Shown: positions 1 to 8,003 of the stretch, one piece after another
Layout: each line of letters begins with the position of its first letter
Position numbering within the stretch: the first letter of the stretch is position 1
NCBI GenBank assembly: GCA_031268395.1
Contig: JAIRXI010000270.1
Span: 1-17,409, forward strand
Source: Tannerella sp.
Lineage (GTDB): Bacteria > Bacteroidota > Bacteroidia > Bacteroidales > Tannerellaceae
Reading direction: 5' to 3'
Length of the DNA stretch: 17,409 bases
Notes under the pieces: model-generated
The model's database searches: none
Seen by the model: only the letters and a program-made list of their open reading frames with translations
Told to the model about the DNA's origin: nothing
Made by a program: the position numbers and the translations under genes

Positions 1-702
1 TGGCGGCTGGTCTGGGAAGAAACGTTCGACGGCGAGACGTTCGACACGTCGCGCTGGAGCAAAATCCCGCGGGGTGGCGCAGACTGGTGCAACTACATGA
101 CCGACCACGATTCCTGCTACCGGGTGGCCGGCGGACAACTGATCCTGCGCGGCCTGCACAACACCTTCCTGCCCGCAGACACGGCCCCCTTCCTCACCGG
201 CGGCCTCTATACCAAAGACCGGGTGGCCTTCGACCGCGGCCGGATCGAAATCCGCGCCAGACTGGGCAGCGCCACCGGCGCCTGGCCCGCCTTCTGGCTC
301 CTGCCCTTCGACAACTCCCCCTGGCCCGCCGGCGGCGAAATCGACATCATGGAACGCCTTAATGGCGAAAGCATCGCTTACCAGACGGTACATTCTTCCT
401 ATACCCACACGCTGAAAATCAAAGACCCGCCCCAGAGCGCCACCGGCCCGATCGACCCGGACGGCTACAACATCTATGCCGTGGAACTCCACGCCGACAG
501 CCTCTCCTTCTACCTCAACGGCACACACACCTTCACCTATCCCCGGATCCCTGCCGCCGACAGCGAAGGACAGTTCCCCTTCGACCGCCAATATTACCTC
601 CTGCTCGACATGCAGCTGGGCGGCTCGTGGGTCGGAAACGTCGAACCCGCCGACCTGCCCGCAGAAATGCAGATCGACCGGGTAAGGTTTTATAAAAAGT
701 AA
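1..702 (+). CDS. GH16 family beta-glucanase (laminarinase-like), 5' partial
   Basis: This is the C-terminal 233 residues of a glycoside hydrolase family 16 enzyme; the frame is open at base 1 and ends at TAA 700-702. The visible part starts near the beginning of the jelly-roll domain (WRLVWEETFDG), so probably only the signal peptide and a few residues are missing. The catalytic motif EIDIME lies at bases 337-354. By family knowledge its first Glu is the nucleophile, the Asp assists and the last Glu is the acid/base. The extra residue in this motif (beta-bulge form) is typical of laminarinase-, agarase- and porphyranase-like members, not lichenases. The end, LGGSWVG then MQIDRVRFYKK, matches the usual GH16 C-terminal strands. 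Cleavage of beta-1,3- or mixed-linkage glucan is inferred; the exact substrate cannot be read. The kinase gene follows 27 bp downstream on the same strand, so the two may be co-transcribed. Confidence 0.9.
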   Translation, partial: WRLVWEETFDGETFDTSRWSKIPRGGADWCNYMTDHDSCYRVAGGQLILRGLHNTFLPADTAPFLTGGLYTKDRVAFDRGRIEIRARLGSATGAWPAFWLLPFDNSPWPAGGEIDIMERLNGESIAYQTVHSSYTHTLKIKDPPQSATGPIDPDGYNIYAVELHADSLSFYLNGTHTFTYPRIPAADSEGQFPFDRQYYLLLDMQLGGSWVGNVEPADLPAEMQIDRVRFYKK

Positions 703-715
703 CCCCACCAGCAAA

Positions 716-722
716 AAGGAGA
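716..722 (+). promoter_or_regulatory. Shine-Dalgarno site of the histidine kinase gene
   Basis: AAGGAGA lies 7 nt before the ATG at 730. It supports that start codon and separate translation of the kinase after the GH16 stop. Confidence 0.6.
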
Positions 723-729
723 CAGAAAC

Positions 730-1932
730 ATGATCAGATGGTACGACTCGCGCCAATATCTCAAATACGCCTTCATCGTGGTGGCAACACTGATCGCCAT
801 CGTGTCGGTCGTCGTGTCGGATTCGCTCATCCGGAAACTCGCCGAAGAAGAACACCGCAAAATGGAAGTATGGACCGAAGCACAGCGCTTGTTCATCCTC
901 GACGATTCGACACAGACGGGCCAGATCTCCCTGATCTGGAAAGTCATGGAAAGCAATACGACCATCCCGGTGATCTGCTGCGACGACCGGGGCGACATCG
1001 TCAGCTACAACAACATCCGGGTGCCCGACCGCAACCCGGAACCGTTCCTGCAAAAGAAAGTCCGGGAATTTAGAGCCAAACGCCCGCCCTTTACCCTCGA
1101 CTTCGGCGACAACACCTACCAGTACCTCTACTACGACGACTCGGTGATCCTCAAACGCCTCCTCCTCTACCCCTACATACAGCTCCTGGTCATCGCCGTA
1201 TTCATCATGATCTCCTTTCTGGCGCTGGCCGCCACGAAAAAGTCGGAGCAGAACAAGGTCTGGGTGGGCCTGTCGAAAGAAACGGCCCACCAGCTGGGCA
1301 CGCCCATCTCGTCGCTGATTGCATGGGTGGAATACCTGAAAACAAAAGAGGTGAACGCCGCCTACGCCGCCTATCTTCCCGAAATGGAGAAAGACGTGAA
1401 ACGGCTGGAAGTCATTGCCGAACGGTTCTCCAAGATCGGGTCGAACCCGGACATCGTACCGCTGGACATCAACAAGTCCGTCCTCTCAGCCTGCGGCTAT
1501 ATGAAGTCGCGCATCTCGCCGAAGGTGAAGATCTCGGTGGCGTTTTCCCGGAACTCCATGCCGGCGCTGATGAACGAAGCGCTGTTTTCGTGGGTGATCG
1601 AAAACCTGACGAAAAACGCGGTGGACGCGATGGACGGGCAGGGCGCCATCGGATTCCGGATCAACGAAAAGGGAGGCAAGATTCTTGTCGACGTGACCGA
1701 CACGGGAAAGGGCATCCCCAAGTCGAAATTCAAGACCGTCTTCATGCCCGGCTACACGACCAAGGCACGGGGCTGGGGGCTGGGTCTGTCGCTGGTGCGC
1801 CGCATCGTGGAATCCTATCCCGGCGGGAAGATCTACGTCAAAAACTCGGAGCCGGGAAAGGGCACCACCTTCCGCATCGAACTGCGCAGGCACGTCCGCA
1901 GCAGCGCCGGCGCGGTTACTTCTCCCGGATGA
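730..1932 (+). CDS. Orphan membrane sensor histidine kinase
   Basis: This 400-residue protein has two hydrophobic segments (about residues 13-31 and 145-168) that flank a periplasmic region of about 115 residues. That region contains a PAS-like stretch, [15 protein letters not shown]. The cytoplasmic part has an H-box, [12 protein letters not shown], with the likely phospho-accepting His187. It also has an N-box ([11 protein letters not shown], 291-301), a G1 box (DTGKGIP, 324-330) and a G2 box (GWGLGLSLV, 348-356), so the HATPase domain is intact. The HQLGTP form of the H-box differs from the usual HELRTP. No response regulator is present in the window, so its partner is unknown. The preceding GH16 gene hints at a link to glycan sensing, but this is only proximity. 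The 3' end overlaps der by 17 bp in convergent orientation. Confidence 0.92.
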   Translation: MIRWYDSRQYLKYAFIVVATLIAIVSVVVSDSLIRKLAEEEHRKMEVWTEAQRLFILDDSTQTGQISLIWKVMESNTTIPVICCDDRGDIVSYNNIRVPDRNPEPFLQKKVREFRAKRPPFTLDFGDNTYQYLYYDDSVILKRLLLYPYIQLLVIAVFIMISFLALAATKKSEQNKVWVGLSKETAHQLGTPISSLIAWVEYLKTKEVNAAYAAYLPEMEKDVKRLEVIAERFSKIGSNPDIVPLDINKSVLSACGYMKSRISPKVKISVAFSRNSMPALMNEALFSWVIENLTKNAVDAMDGQGAIGFRINEKGGKILVDVTDTGKGIPKSKFKTVFMPGYTTKARGWGLGLSLVRRIVESYPGGKIYVKNSEPGKGTTFRIELRRHVRSSAGAVTSPG

Positions 1933-3229
1933 AGATCCGGACGGGCGTCCCGCTGAAGTCCCAGTGTTTGCGGATCTGGTTTTCGAGAAAACGCCGGTAA
2001 GGCTCCCTGACCCACTTCGGCAGGTTGCAGAAGAAAGCAAACGAAGGCACCTGTCCGGCGGGCAACTGGGTGACGTATTTGATCCTGATATATTTCCCCT
2101 TCCACGCGGGCGGCGGCGTCTGCTCGATCAGCGGCAGCAGGACACTGTTCAGCTGCGCCGTCGGGATGCGTTTCCGGCGGCAGGCATACACCTGTCCGGC
2201 CGTTTCCAGCACCTTCAGGATGCGCTGCCTGCTCAGTGCCGAAATAAACAGCACGGGGAAATCGGTAAACGGCGCCAGCCGCTCGCGGATCGCGCGGATG
2301 TAACCGTCGATCATCTGCTGGCTCTTTCCCTCGACCAGGTCCCACTTGTTCACGCAGACCACCAGGCCTTTCCGGTTCTTCTGGATAATGGAGAAGATGT
2401 TCATGTCCTGCCCCTCGATCCCCTTCGTGGCGTCGAGCATGAGCACGCAGACGTCCGCGCCTTCGATCGCCCGGATGGAGCGGATCACGGAATAATACTC
2501 CAGGTCTTCGTTCACCTTGCCCCTCTTGCGGATGCCGGCCGTGTCGACCAGGTAGAAGTTCATCCCGAACTTGTCGTATTTCGTGTAGATGGAATCGCGC
2601 GTGGTGCCGGCAACGGCGGTCACGATGTGCCGTTCTTCGCCGATAAAGGCGTTGATCAGCGACGACTTCCCGGCGTTGGGGCGCCCCACGACGGCGATGC
2701 GCGGCAGTTCCTCTTCCGTTTCCTCGCGCTGCGTTCCGGGGAAGAGGGCGATCATCCTGTCCAGCAGGTCGCCCGTACAGGAGCCGTTCATGGCCGACAG
2801 GCAAAGGGGGTCGCCCAGCCCCAGGCGGTAGAAGTCGGCGGAGGCGGCGTGGAGGGCATACGTGTCGGCCTTGTTGGCCACCACGATCAGCGGTTTGGCT
2901 GTTCGCCGCAGGATGCGCGCGACGGCGTCGTCCAGGTCGGTCACGCCGTTGACCACGTCGACGACAAACAGGATCAGGTCGGCCTCTTCGATGGCGATCT
3001 GTACCTGACGGTTGATCTCCTCCTCGAAAACGTCTTCCGAGCGGACCACCCATCCGCCCGTGTCGACAAGGGAAAACTCCTGTCCGCTCCATTCCACTTT
3101 TCCGTAATGACGGTCGCGCGTGGTGCCCGCCTCTTCGTCCACAATGGCTTCCCGCGTCTGCGTCAGCCGGTTGAACAGGGTAGATTTCCCTACGTTCGGC
3201 CGCCCTACAATTGCTGCCACATTTCCCAT
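1916..3229 (-). CDS. der: Ribosome biogenesis GTPase Der (EngA)
   Basis: This is a 437-residue double GTPase required for 50S ribosomal subunit assembly. The first G domain has GRPNVGKS (9-16), DTGG (56-59) and NKAD (119-122). The second has GRPNAGKS (182-189), DTAG (229-232) and NKWD (294-297). A C-terminal KH-like domain follows from about residue 350. Length and domain order are normal for Der. It is the last gene of the DUF177-rpmF-fabH-era-der run and starts 28 bp after the era stop. Its stop codon lies inside the 3' end of the convergent kinase gene. No terminator hairpin is evident after it. Confidence 0.98.
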   Translation of the reverse strand: MGNVAAIVGRPNVGKSTLFNRLTQTREAIVDEEAGTTRDRHYGKVEWSGQEFSLVDTGGWVVRSEDVFEEEINRQVQIAIEEADLILFVVDVVNGVTDLDDAVARILRRTAKPLIVVANKADTYALHAASADFYRLGLGDPLCLSAMNGSCTGDLLDRMIALFPGTQREETEEELPRIAVVGRPNAGKSSLINAFIGEERHIVTAVAGTTRDSIYTKYDKFGMNFYLVDTAGIRKRGKVNEDLEYYSVIRSIRAIEGADVCVLMLDATKGIEGQDMNIFSIIQKNRKGLVVCVNKWDLVEGKSQQMIDGYIRAIRERLAPFTDFPVLFISALSRQRILKVLETAGQVYACRRKRIPTAQLNSVLLPLIEQTPPPAWKGKYIRIKYVTQLPAGQVPSFAFFCNLPKWVREPYRRFLENQIRKHWDFSGTPVRIFIREK

Positions 3230-3257
3230 AAACAGTTACAGTTTAAATATTCAACGA

Positions 3258-4151
3258 TCAGTCCGGCTGGTATCCGAACGCCTTCAGCAGGCTGTCCCGG
3301 TTTCGCCAGTCTTTTTCTACCTTTACGAACATCTCCAGGAAGATCTTCTTCCCGAAGAAGTGTTCCAGGTCTTTCCGCGCCATGGTTCCCGTCTTCTTCA
3401 GCGCCAGTCCCCGGTGTCCGATCAGGATGCCTTTCTGGGTTTCGCGTTCGACGACGATCACCGCCTTGATGTGGATCAGGGTGGCCGACTCGTCGAACAG
3501 TTCCACCACCACTTCCGTGGCATAGGGTACTTCCTTCTGATAGTACAGCAGGATTTTCTCGCGGATGATCTCCGTCACGAAAAACCGCGCCGGCCGGTCG
3601 GTCATTGCGTCTTTTCCGAAATAGGGGGGCGAATCGGGCAGGAGCGCCACGATCCGCTGTTTCAGCGGCTCGATATTGAATTTCGACAGCGCCGAGAGGG
3701 GCATGATTTCGGCCAGGGGCAAAGCTACATGCCACTGTTCCGTCAGGCGTTCGAGCGTTGGCTGGTCGGTCAGGTCGATTTTATTGATCAGCAGCAGTAC
3801 GGGACATTTGGCCTGCTGCACCCTGTGCAGGAAATCTTCGTTCTTGTCCGTCTGCTCGACCACGTCCGTGACGTAGAGCAGGACATCCGCATCGTCCAGC
3901 GCCGATTCCGAAAAGCCAAGCATGGACTTTTGCAGTTTGTAGTTAGGCCGGAGCACGCCCGGTGTGTCGGAATAGACGATCTGCATGTCTTCCGTGTTGA
4001 CGATGCCGAGGATGCGGTGGCGTGTCGTCTGGGCTTTGGCCGTGATAATGGAAATGCGTTCCCCGACCAGCCGGTTCATCAGGGTGGATTTGCCGACATT
4101 CGGGTTTCCGATGATGTTGACAAAGCCGGATTTATGTTTTTGCTCCGTCAT
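3258..4151 (-). CDS. era: GTPase Era
   Basis: This is a 297-residue Era protein, a GTPase that binds 16S rRNA and acts in maturation of the 30S subunit. The G domain shows GNPNVGKS (15-22), DTPG (62-65), NKID (123-126) and an SAL motif (153-155). The C-terminal KH RNA-binding domain carries GHRG (245-248) followed by a Lys-rich helix. The ATG lies inside the end of fabH (20-bp overlap), so translation of the two is probably coupled. Both Era and Der act on ribosome assembly, which fits their grouping with rpmF. Confidence 0.98.
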   Translation of the reverse strand: MTEQKHKSGFVNIIGNPNVGKSTLMNRLVGERISIITAKAQTTRHRILGIVNTEDMQIVYSDTPGVLRPNYKLQKSMLGFSESALDDADVLLYVTDVVEQTDKNEDFLHRVQQAKCPVLLLINKIDLTDQPTLERLTEQWHVALPLAEIMPLSALSKFNIEPLKQRIVALLPDSPPYFGKDAMTDRPARFFVTEIIREKILLYYQKEVPYATEVVVELFDESATLIHIKAVIVVERETQKGILIGHRGLALKKTGTMARKDLEHFFGKKIFLEMFVKVEKDWRNRDSLLKAFGYQPD

Positions 4152-5136
4152 ACCCCCATTTCACGTAGTTTGCGCCCCATGTAAATCCGGCGCCGAAGGC
4201 CGCAAGTATCAGATTGTCGCCTTTTTTCAGTTTCTTTTCCCATTCCCACAGGCAGAGCGGGATGGTGCCCGAGCTGGTGTTTCCGTATTTCTGGATATTG
4301 ACCATGACCTTGTCGAGCGGCACTTCCAGTCGCCGGGCGGCGGCGTCGATGATGCGGAGATTGGCCTGGTGGGGGACGATCCAGTCGATGTTTTCTTTTG
4401 TCAGGCCGTTGCGTTCGACGATTTCGATGGCCACGTCGGCCATGTCCGAAACGGCGCGCTTGAAGACCGTCCGGCCTTCCTGATAGACTGCATGTTCACA
4501 GTTGTCGATGCTTTGGTGGGAGGGCATGTTGGCCGACCCTCCGGCTTTCATGTGGAGGAACGGGAATCCGCTTCCGTCGGCTCGCAGGATGGTATCCATG
4601 ACGCCGTACGGTTCGTCCGTTGCTTCCAGCAGGACGGCTCCGCAGCCGTCGCCGAAGAGCGGACAGGTGCTGCGGTCGGTGTAGTTGGTGATGGCCGTCA
4701 TCTTGTCGCCGGCCACAAAAACGATCCGCCTGCAGGCGCCCGAACGGATAAAGTTGGCGGCTGTTTCCAGTCCATACACGAATCCGGCGCAGGCGCCCTG
4801 GACGTCAAAGGCAAATGCCTTTCTGCATCCGGTGCGGTAAGCGATGATGGTGGCCGTCGGCGGGAAAGGGTAGTCGCCGGTCGACGTGGCGCAGATGACG
4901 CCTTCGACCGATTCGGGAGCGACGCCGGTCTTTTCGAGCAGCCGGTTCACTGCATGAACGGCCATGAAAGACATGCCCGTGTGGGGGTCTCTGATGATCC
5001 GGCGTTCCTTGATGCCGACCCGCGTTGTAATCCATTCGTCGGTCGTATCTACGATCCTGCACAACTCTTCATTGGTGAGTACGTCGTCGGGAACATACCC
5101 TGCCACCCCTGTAATAACAGCGTTTAGTCTATTCAT
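4132..5136 (-). CDS. fabH: 3-oxoacyl-ACP synthase III (FabH)
   Basis: This is a 334-residue beta-ketoacyl-ACP synthase III, which condenses an acyl-CoA primer with malonyl-ACP to start fatty acid synthesis in the cytoplasm. The catalytic triad is visible: Cys116 in [10 protein letters not shown], His256 in VPHQANLRI and Asn286 in KYGNTSSG. The N-terminus ([18 protein letters not shown]) fits family starts and supports the ATG at 5136. The gene is separated from rpmF by 100 bp holding a strong inverted repeat, and it overlaps era by 20 bp. In E. coli plsX lies between rpmF and fabH; there is no room for it here. Confidence 0.98.
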   Translation of the reverse strand: MNRLNAVITGVAGYVPDDVLTNEELCRIVDTTDEWITTRVGIKERRIIRDPHTGMSFMAVHAVNRLLEKTGVAPESVEGVICATSTGDYPFPPTATIIAYRTGCRKAFAFDVQGACAGFVYGLETAANFIRSGACRRIVFVAGDKMTAITNYTDRSTCPLFGDGCGAVLLEATDEPYGVMDTILRADGSGFPFLHMKAGGSANMPSHQSIDNCEHAVYQEGRTVFKRAVSDMADVAIEIVERNGLTKENIDWIVPHQANLRIIDAAARRLEVPLDKVMVNIQKYGNTSSGTIPLCLWEWEKKLKKGDNLILAAFGAGFTWGANYVKWGYDGAKT

Positions 5137-5141
5137 CTCTA

Positions 5142-5149
5142 CAAAATTA
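5142..5149 (-). promoter_or_regulatory. fabH: Possible -7 promoter box (TAATTTTG) of fabH
   Basis: TAATTTTG on the minus strand fits the Bacteroidota -7 consensus TAnnTTTG and ends 5 nt before the fabH ATG. I see no convincing -33 TTTG at the expected distance. If it is used, fabH mRNA would be nearly leaderless. A chance match in AT-rich DNA is quite possible. Confidence 0.3.
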
Positions 5150-5183
5150 AATAGATAACCTTCTTTAGTGAGGTTATCTATTT
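5149..5183 (-). repeat. Perfect 13-bp inverted repeat upstream of fabH
   Basis: The arms AAATAGATAACCT (5149-5161) and AGGTTATCTATTT (5171-5183) are exact reverse complements around a 9-nt centre. In the minus-strand transcript the stem would be followed by AATTTTG, which is only weakly U-rich. It could be an operator for a dimeric regulator or a weak terminator/attenuator between rpmF and fabH. The inner arm lies 12 bp before the fabH ATG. Confidence 0.7.
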
Positions 5184-5236
5184 TGTTACTAAATTACGTT
5201 CCGGTAAACGGGTCATTTCGCGCGCCAAGCCCGCAT

Positions 5237-5422
5237 TTATACGGCGGCTGCTTTTTCGATCGCCAACTTGCCCCTGTAATAACCGCATTCGCCGCATACG
5301 GTGTGGTATACATGCCATTCGCCGCAGTTTGGGCAGATGGCCAGTGTGGGAGCAACCGCGTGGTCGTGAGACCTTCTCTTGCCGGTTCTCGCCTTTCCCT
5401 GTCTTCTTTTAGGATGTGCCAT
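5237..5422 (-). CDS. rpmF: 50S ribosomal protein L32
   Basis: This 61-residue basic protein begins MAHPKRRQGKARTGKRRSHD, which is typical of L32. It has four cysteines in two pairs, CPNC (30-33) and CGEC (43-46), forming the zinc ribbon of the zinc-binding L32 form. Size and start are normal. It sits 18 bp after the DUF177 gene, the standard pairing of yceD-like genes with rpmF in bacteria. The next 100 bp before fabH contain an inverted repeat that may reduce read-through. Confidence 0.98.
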   Translation of the reverse strand: MAHPKRRQGKARTGKRRSHDHAVAPTLAICPNCGEWHVYHTVCGECGYYRGKLAIEKAAAV

Positions 5423-5440
5423 AAATTCTATTATTTATAA

Positions 5441-6022
5441 TTATTCTTCTACATTTAAATCTTTCAGCGAATCCCATCGCGGGTCGATATCCCGGCTTTC
5501 CGGATCGTCGCCGACCGACGGTTCTTCGTCCATATAGCCGAAATCTCCATCTTCATCGTCTGTCCGTTTGGCCGCATGTTTCTTCAGTTTGGAGGTCATC
5601 GCCCTGTTGCACTTGCCGGGCGGATGGATATGCTTCATCGGGACTGCCAGCGCCACAAACTCGTACAGGAACCAGGCCAGGTTCAATGCGCCTTCTTCTT
5701 CCGAGATGACCAGTATCTCGTCGCTTTCTTCGGCATATTCCCTGCCGAACTTCACAATCAGACGGGCATCCGTCTCAACGGGCTGTTCCATGTCGTCCAG
5801 ACAGCGGTCGCACGGGACGTATACCACGCCTTCGAAATGGAATTTCAGTTCAAAAGAGGCCGGTTTCCGCTCTACACTCAGCCTTGCGCGAACTTTTCCC
5901 CTCTGCACGTCTGTTCCGTCGATGTCCATAAAAAACTTGTTATCCAGCAGATATTCGTACTTGCAAATTTCTGCCGGCGCCATCGTTTTAAACGTTACGT
6001 GGTATGCATCAAATTTTCCCAA
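5441..6022 (-). CDS. DUF177 (YceD-like) protein, probable TTG start
   Basis: This 193-residue acidic protein belongs to the DUF177/YceD family, which is found next to rpmF and linked to 23S rRNA processing and accumulation. A CDRC cysteine pair (71-74) and a C-terminus rich in Asp and Glu are visible. I chose TTG at 6022, giving L/MGKFDAYHV, because as far as I recall Bacteroidales homologs start MGKFDAY. A -7-like promoter box (6048-6055) also lies between this TTG and the upstream in-frame ATG at 6091. AGGAGG (6025-6030) precedes the TTG by only 2 nt, which is closer than usual. The ATG at 6091 would add 23 Cys- and Lys-containing residues that look unlike the family. Confidence 0.85.
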   Translation of the reverse strand: MGKFDAYHVTFKTMAPAEICKYEYLLDNKFFMDIDGTDVQRGKVRARLSVERKPASFELKFHFEGVVYVPCDRCLDDMEQPVETDARLIVKFGREYAEESDEILVISEEEGALNLAWFLYEFVALAVPMKHIHPPGKCNRAMTSKLKKHAAKRTDDEDGDFGYMDEEPSVGDDPESRDIDPRWDSLKDLNVEE

Positions 6023-6047
6023 AGCCTCCTGTGTCGAAAAAACGTTG

Positions 6048-6055
6048 CAAAGGTA
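6048..6055 (-). promoter_or_regulatory. Probable -7 promoter box (TACCTTTG) of the DUF177-rpmF operon
   Basis: TACCTTTG on the minus strand matches the Bacteroidota TAnnTTTG consensus, 25 nt before the TTG proposed as the DUF177 start. No clear -33 TTTG was found. It lies after the probable terminator of the fucosidase gene, where a housekeeping promoter is expected. Confidence 0.45.
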
Positions 6056-6131
6056 TAACTTTTTTGCGCATAATGGAGCATCTTTCCGCATATTTTAATA
6101 GGGAACTAACCGTCAGCGCGTTGAAGGCGCC

Positions 6132-6161
6132 GAAAAAACGGGTTTCACGGCGGAAACCGTG
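6132..6161 (-). terminator. Probable intrinsic terminator after the GH29 gene
   Basis: On the minus strand GGTTTC and GAAACC form a stem around CGCCGT. The stem can be extended by ACG/CGT pairing with one bulged C, and a run of Ts follows. It ends the PUL transcript 35-65 bp after the fucosidase stop. It is preceded by two further palindromes (6168-6177 and 6177-6190). Confidence 0.6.
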
Positions 6162-6176
6162 CCGGAGGCGCCGGCG

Positions 6177-6190
6177 CGGTTTCGAAACCG
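6177..6190. repeat. 14-bp perfect palindrome CGGTTTCGAAACCG
   Basis: This perfect palindrome lies 5 bp after the fucosidase stop codon. It abuts a second palindrome, GCGCCGGCGC (6168-6177). Its half sites CGGTTTC/GAAACC recur in the terminator stem at 6132-6161, so alternative pairings in RNA are possible. Confidence 0.6.
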
Positions 6191-6195
6191 GAAGA

Positions 6196-7935
6196 TTACA
6201 GGCGTATCCGGAACGTATATGCATGACGGCAGGGGCGGCCGGATTCCTTCTGCAATGCTTCCGGAAGGATAATCGCGGTTGTTCCGTCCCGGTGATGCCA
6301 TTCCAGCGGTTTTTCGCAGCCCAGCAGGCAGATTTCCGAGCCTTCCGCCGGTTTCACCGATTTCAGTTCCAGTTGCGTGCCCGGCCATTCCAGCGCGATG
6401 GCATAGATCGTTTTGCCGTCTTTGGCACGGGTGTAGCGGACATGGTCTTCCGCAACGGTCGACCAGGCGCGGGTATAATAAATCCCTTCGCCGTTTACCT
6501 TCAGCCATTTCCCGATTTCTTCCAGCCGCGTTTTCTGAATTTCGGGCAGGGCGCCTCTTCCGTCGGGGCTTATTATGAGCAGCAGATTTCCTCCGGCGGC
6601 AACGATGTTGACAAACATGTGGACAAGTTCCCGGGGCGAGAGGACGTTTTCTTCCGTGTCCTGCCAGTTGAATCCGAACGACGGGCTGATACTGCGATTC
6701 TCTTCCCAGGCATGTTCCATCCACGGTTTCTTTTCGACGATGCCGCCCGGAGGATAACCGTATTCGGAGGTGAAAATATCGCCCCGCTTTTTGCGCAGGC
6801 CGCGATGGTCTACCTGGCCGAGACGGTCGTTGACCGCTACTTCCTTCCTGTCTCCGGCCTGATTGTAGAAATAGGCTGTGATTTCGTAACTGCCCAGCTT
6901 TTCGACCGGATCCGTCCATTCACCGTCATACCAGACGATGTCGGGGTCGTAGCGGTCGATAAATTCCACCGCCTGCGGGACAAGATACTGTTTCAGGAAA
7001 TCCTTTACGGGTATTTTCCCGGGTATGATATTTTCCCAGTCCTGTATGGAGACCGTCTTCCCGGACAGCGGCGAACCCGAAAGTGTCGAAGGCTCATATT
7101 TCCCGACGGTGGTGTTTCCCCTGAACCAGGTACGGCATAACAGCTCTCCGCCGTCACCGATCACCGGATATTCCCATTCCTGCGTACAGTAGTAGAATCC
7201 GAATTTCAGACCCTTTTTCCGGCACTGGTCTGCCAGCGGCTGTATCAGGTCCCGGCCCAGGCGGTCGCCTGCGTCCATGTGCGTATAGGACGAAGGCCAG
7301 ATACAGAAACCCGAAAAATGCTTGCAGAAGGGGATAATGTATTTCATGCCCGCCTTCACGGCCAGATCCGTCAACTCGTCGGGGTGATAGTCTTCGGCGG
7401 TGAAAAGCGGAATAAAATCGCCCCGCTCAAAATCCTTCCCCCAGTTTTTATGGTGATACGGGATCATGCTGATGTGATTGCTTTTGTAGGGTCTGCTGTC
7501 GTCTACCATACGGTACTCGTACCAGTCGGGATACATGGCTTCGTGTTCCATCCGGGTGGCGTAGGCCCCCAGCGACCAGAGGCCCCAGTCATACAGCATT
7601 CCGAACTTGAGGTCGCGGAACCATTCGGGCACGGGATGACGGTCGATGGATTCGCCGGTTGCTTTCCATGTTCCCTTTTCGATCACTTCCATCATCCGCT
7701 GATATTCCCGGTCGGCAAGCGCCATGGTCGGTTCCGAGAATTTCTCCTTCATGTCCGACAGGGAATACGGGTAGCGGTAAGGGACGGGGTCATATCCTTC
7801 CGGACGACGGTATTCCTTCGGGGCGAGGGGCGCTTCTTCTTCCTGTACGGACAGGGGCTGCTGACCGTAACCCGCTAAAACCGTTCCGGCCAGAACCGGA
7901 AACAAAATACTTTTTCTTATCCAAATAGCTTTCAT
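6196..7935 (-). CDS. GH29 alpha-L-fucosidase family protein with altered active site
   Basis: This 579-residue exported protein has a type I signal peptide (about residues 1-24, KAIWIRKSILFPVLAGTVLA). The GH29 barrel is recognised by WFRDLKFGMLYDWGLWS, CKHFSGFCIWPSSYT, DPDIVWYDGEW (nucleophile candidate Asp337), VNDRLG and LLLIISPDGRG. GH29 enzymes release alpha-linked L-fucose by a retaining mechanism. Two usually conserved substrate-binding positions differ: the HWG motif reads DWG (Asp116), and KHHDGF reads KHFSGF (Phe207, Ser208). The enzyme may therefore have shifted specificity or reduced activity. I chose ATG 7935; an adjacent in-frame GTG at 7938 would add one residue. The gene lies at the end of the PUL, 514 bp from the lyase gene across a tandem repeat array, and is followed by a terminator. 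Confidence 0.87.
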   Translation of the reverse strand: MKAIWIRKSILFPVLAGTVLAGYGQQPLSVQEEEAPLAPKEYRRPEGYDPVPYRYPYSLSDMKEKFSEPTMALADREYQRMMEVIEKGTWKATGESIDRHPVPEWFRDLKFGMLYDWGLWSLGAYATRMEHEAMYPDWYEYRMVDDSRPYKSNHISMIPYHHKNWGKDFERGDFIPLFTAEDYHPDELTDLAVKAGMKYIIPFCKHFSGFCIWPSSYTHMDAGDRLGRDLIQPLADQCRKKGLKFGFYYCTQEWEYPVIGDGGELLCRTWFRGNTTVGKYEPSTLSGSPLSGKTVSIQDWENIIPGKIPVKDFLKQYLVPQAVEFIDRYDPDIVWYDGEWTDPVEKLGSYEITAYFYNQAGDRKEVAVNDRLGQVDHRGLRKKRGDIFTSEYGYPPGGIVEKKPWMEHAWEENRSISPSFGFNWQDTEENVLSPRELVHMFVNIVAAGGNLLLIISPDGRGALPEIQKTRLEEIGKWLKVNGEGIYYTRAWSTVAEDHVRYTRAKDGKTIYAIALEWPGTQLELKSVKPAEGSEICLLGCEKPLEWHHRDGTTAIILPEALQKESGRPCRHAYTFRIRL

Positions 7936-8003
7936 CACTGTTTGTCTTTATATTGAACGTTATATGTAAAATAAATACGGCCTGTTACAACCGTTTCGGT
8001 TTT

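Noticed and set aside
1964..3469. Long plus-strand open frame opposite der and era
   Set aside because: It is antisense to two well-recognised genes, has no family resemblance and a biased Arg/Asp/Gly composition, as expected in GC-rich DNA.
7936..7938. GTG start for the GH29 gene
   Set aside because: An ATG follows immediately in frame at 7935 and gives a normal signal peptide; the difference is one residue.
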